From Erwinia sp. JUb26 (GTDB taxonomy: Bacteria; Pseudomonadota; Gammaproteobacteria; Enterobacterales; Enterobacteriaceae), in NCBI RefSeq assembly GCF_003751505.1, contig NZ_RJVB01000002.1, forward strand, positions 465,480 to 529,479: a stretch of DNA of 64,000 nt. The letters run 5' to 3'. Shown here one piece after another: positions 63,425 to 64,000 of this stretch. Position 1 is the stretch's first letter. Every line of letters starts with the position of its first letter. The translations under genes were made by a program, and so were the position numbers. Under the pieces are notes generated by a model. It saw nothing but the letters and a program-made list of their open reading frames with translations, did not search any database and was not told the DNA's origin.

Positions 63425-64000
63425 ATGTCTCTACCTCGTTTTACTCGCACCTGTCTAGCAACCTGCGTGTTATTCGCGGCATCGGGTTCCTTTGCTGCAG
63501 AAACCTCTTCCGCCAACATCCCCGTGACCGACAGCATCAATACCCAGACGCTGAATAAGAACCCGCAGAATGTCGTCGTCTACGATCTGGCGATGCTGGA
63601 TATTCTTGATGTACTGGGAGTCAAGGTTTCCGGGCTGCCGTTACCGAAACAGAAAGGCGCTTACCCGGCTTACCTCAGCAAATATGAGTCGGGCAACTAC
63701 TATAACGTCGGCAACCCGTTTAAACCCGACTTCGAGGTGCTGAAGCAGCACAAGCCGGACTTGATTATCGGCGGCAGCCGCGCGTTTGAATCGACGGATA
63801 AATTACGCGCCGTGGCACCCACGCTGGATCTGACCGTGGATAATGCCCACCTGCTGAGCAGCCTGGAAGATCGCACCCGCACCTTAGGCAAGCTGTTTGA
63901 TAAGCAGCCGCAGGCAGAGCGGGCACTCGCCGCGTTTAATGAGGATATTCAAAAAACGCGTCCGCTGGCGGAAAAAGCCGGTACCGCGATGACCGTGCTG
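63425..64000 (+). CDS. Iron-siderophore ABC transporter substrate-binding protein (partial, runs off the window)
   Basis: The first 192 codons of a periplasmic binding protein. Sec signal peptide MSLPRFTRTCLATCVLFAASGSFA, then the type III (TroA/FatB-like) fold pattern: VVVYDLAMLDILDVLG, VGNPFKPDFEVLKQHKPDLIIGGSRAF and VAPTLDL. Closest in type to catecholate binding proteins (FatB/CeuE/YclQ); the exact siderophore cannot be told. The Fur-like site upstream predicts iron repression. The 3' end is outside the window. Confidence 0.85.
   Translation, partial: MSLPRFTRTCLATCVLFAASGSFAAETSSANIPVTDSINTQTLNKNPQNVVVYDLAMLDILDVLGVKVSGLPLPKQKGAYPAYLSKYESGNYYNVGNPFKPDFEVLKQHKPDLIIGGSRAFESTDKLRAVAPTLDLTVDNAHLLSSLEDRTRTLGKLFDKQPQAERALAAFNEDIQKTRPLAEKAGTAMTVL

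Overview
The window reads as a chromosome segment of an Enterobacterales bacterium of the Erwinia/Pantoea type (Erwiniaceae). Almost every housekeeping protein is close to its E. coli counterpart, and from about 13.3 kb to 63.1 kb the genes follow the E. coli cybC-to-glyV order with E. coli-specific blocks missing. Genus and species cannot be fixed from the sequence alone.

Layout. 1-0.6 kb: rnpB (minus strand) followed by tandem 107-bp copies of its 3' end and terminator. 0.6-5.2 kb: rsmI, then lpoA-yraN-diaA-dolP. 5.3-13.0 kb: a nine-gene accessory catabolic operon on the minus strand. Its order is a PRD protein, a SFCGS protein, DUF4312, DUF4311 and DUF4310 membrane-associated proteins, a metallohydrolase, DgaE, DgaF, and a PRD/EIIB/EIIA regulator. 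It looks like an uncharacterised uptake system feeding a 2-keto-3-deoxy-sugar-acid-phosphate pathway. 13.3-19.3 kb: cybC, pmbA, darP, mpl, fbp, ppa. 19.4-25.0 kb: a nitrogen-scavenging operon (NCS1 permease, fused double nitrilase, AmiC-like sensor, ANTAR antiterminator). It is preceded by a consensus sigma-54 promoter, an NtrC-like site and a leader terminator, so two layers of control are readable. A broken DUF29 gene lies just upstream.

25.1-32.8 kb: ytfP-tamB-tamA and, divergently, paeA (ytfL); msrA, which lies between tamA and ytfL in E. coli, is absent. 32.8-33.8 kb is a long non-coding stretch holding two copies (plus a fragment) of a structured element whose hairpin arms differ in sequence but keep their pairing. 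33.8-39.6 kb: ytfK, ytfJ, cysQ, cpdB, fklB, oapA. 39.6-40.5 kb: an apparently AT-rich insertion with a HipB-like regulator and an internally deleted HipA. 40.5-62.1 kb: rpsF-priB-rpsR-rplI, bsmA, aidB, rlmB, rnr, nsrR, purA, yjeT, hflC-hflK-hflX-hfq-miaA-mutL-amiB-tsaE-nnr and queG.

62.1-63.1 kb: a cluster of DnaA boxes in the position of E. coli datA, then two tRNA-Gly(GCC) genes, each with its own promoter. The window ends inside an iron-siderophore binding protein gene preceded by a Fur-box-like sequence. No CRISPR array, complete insertion sequence, prophage or rRNA gene was seen.
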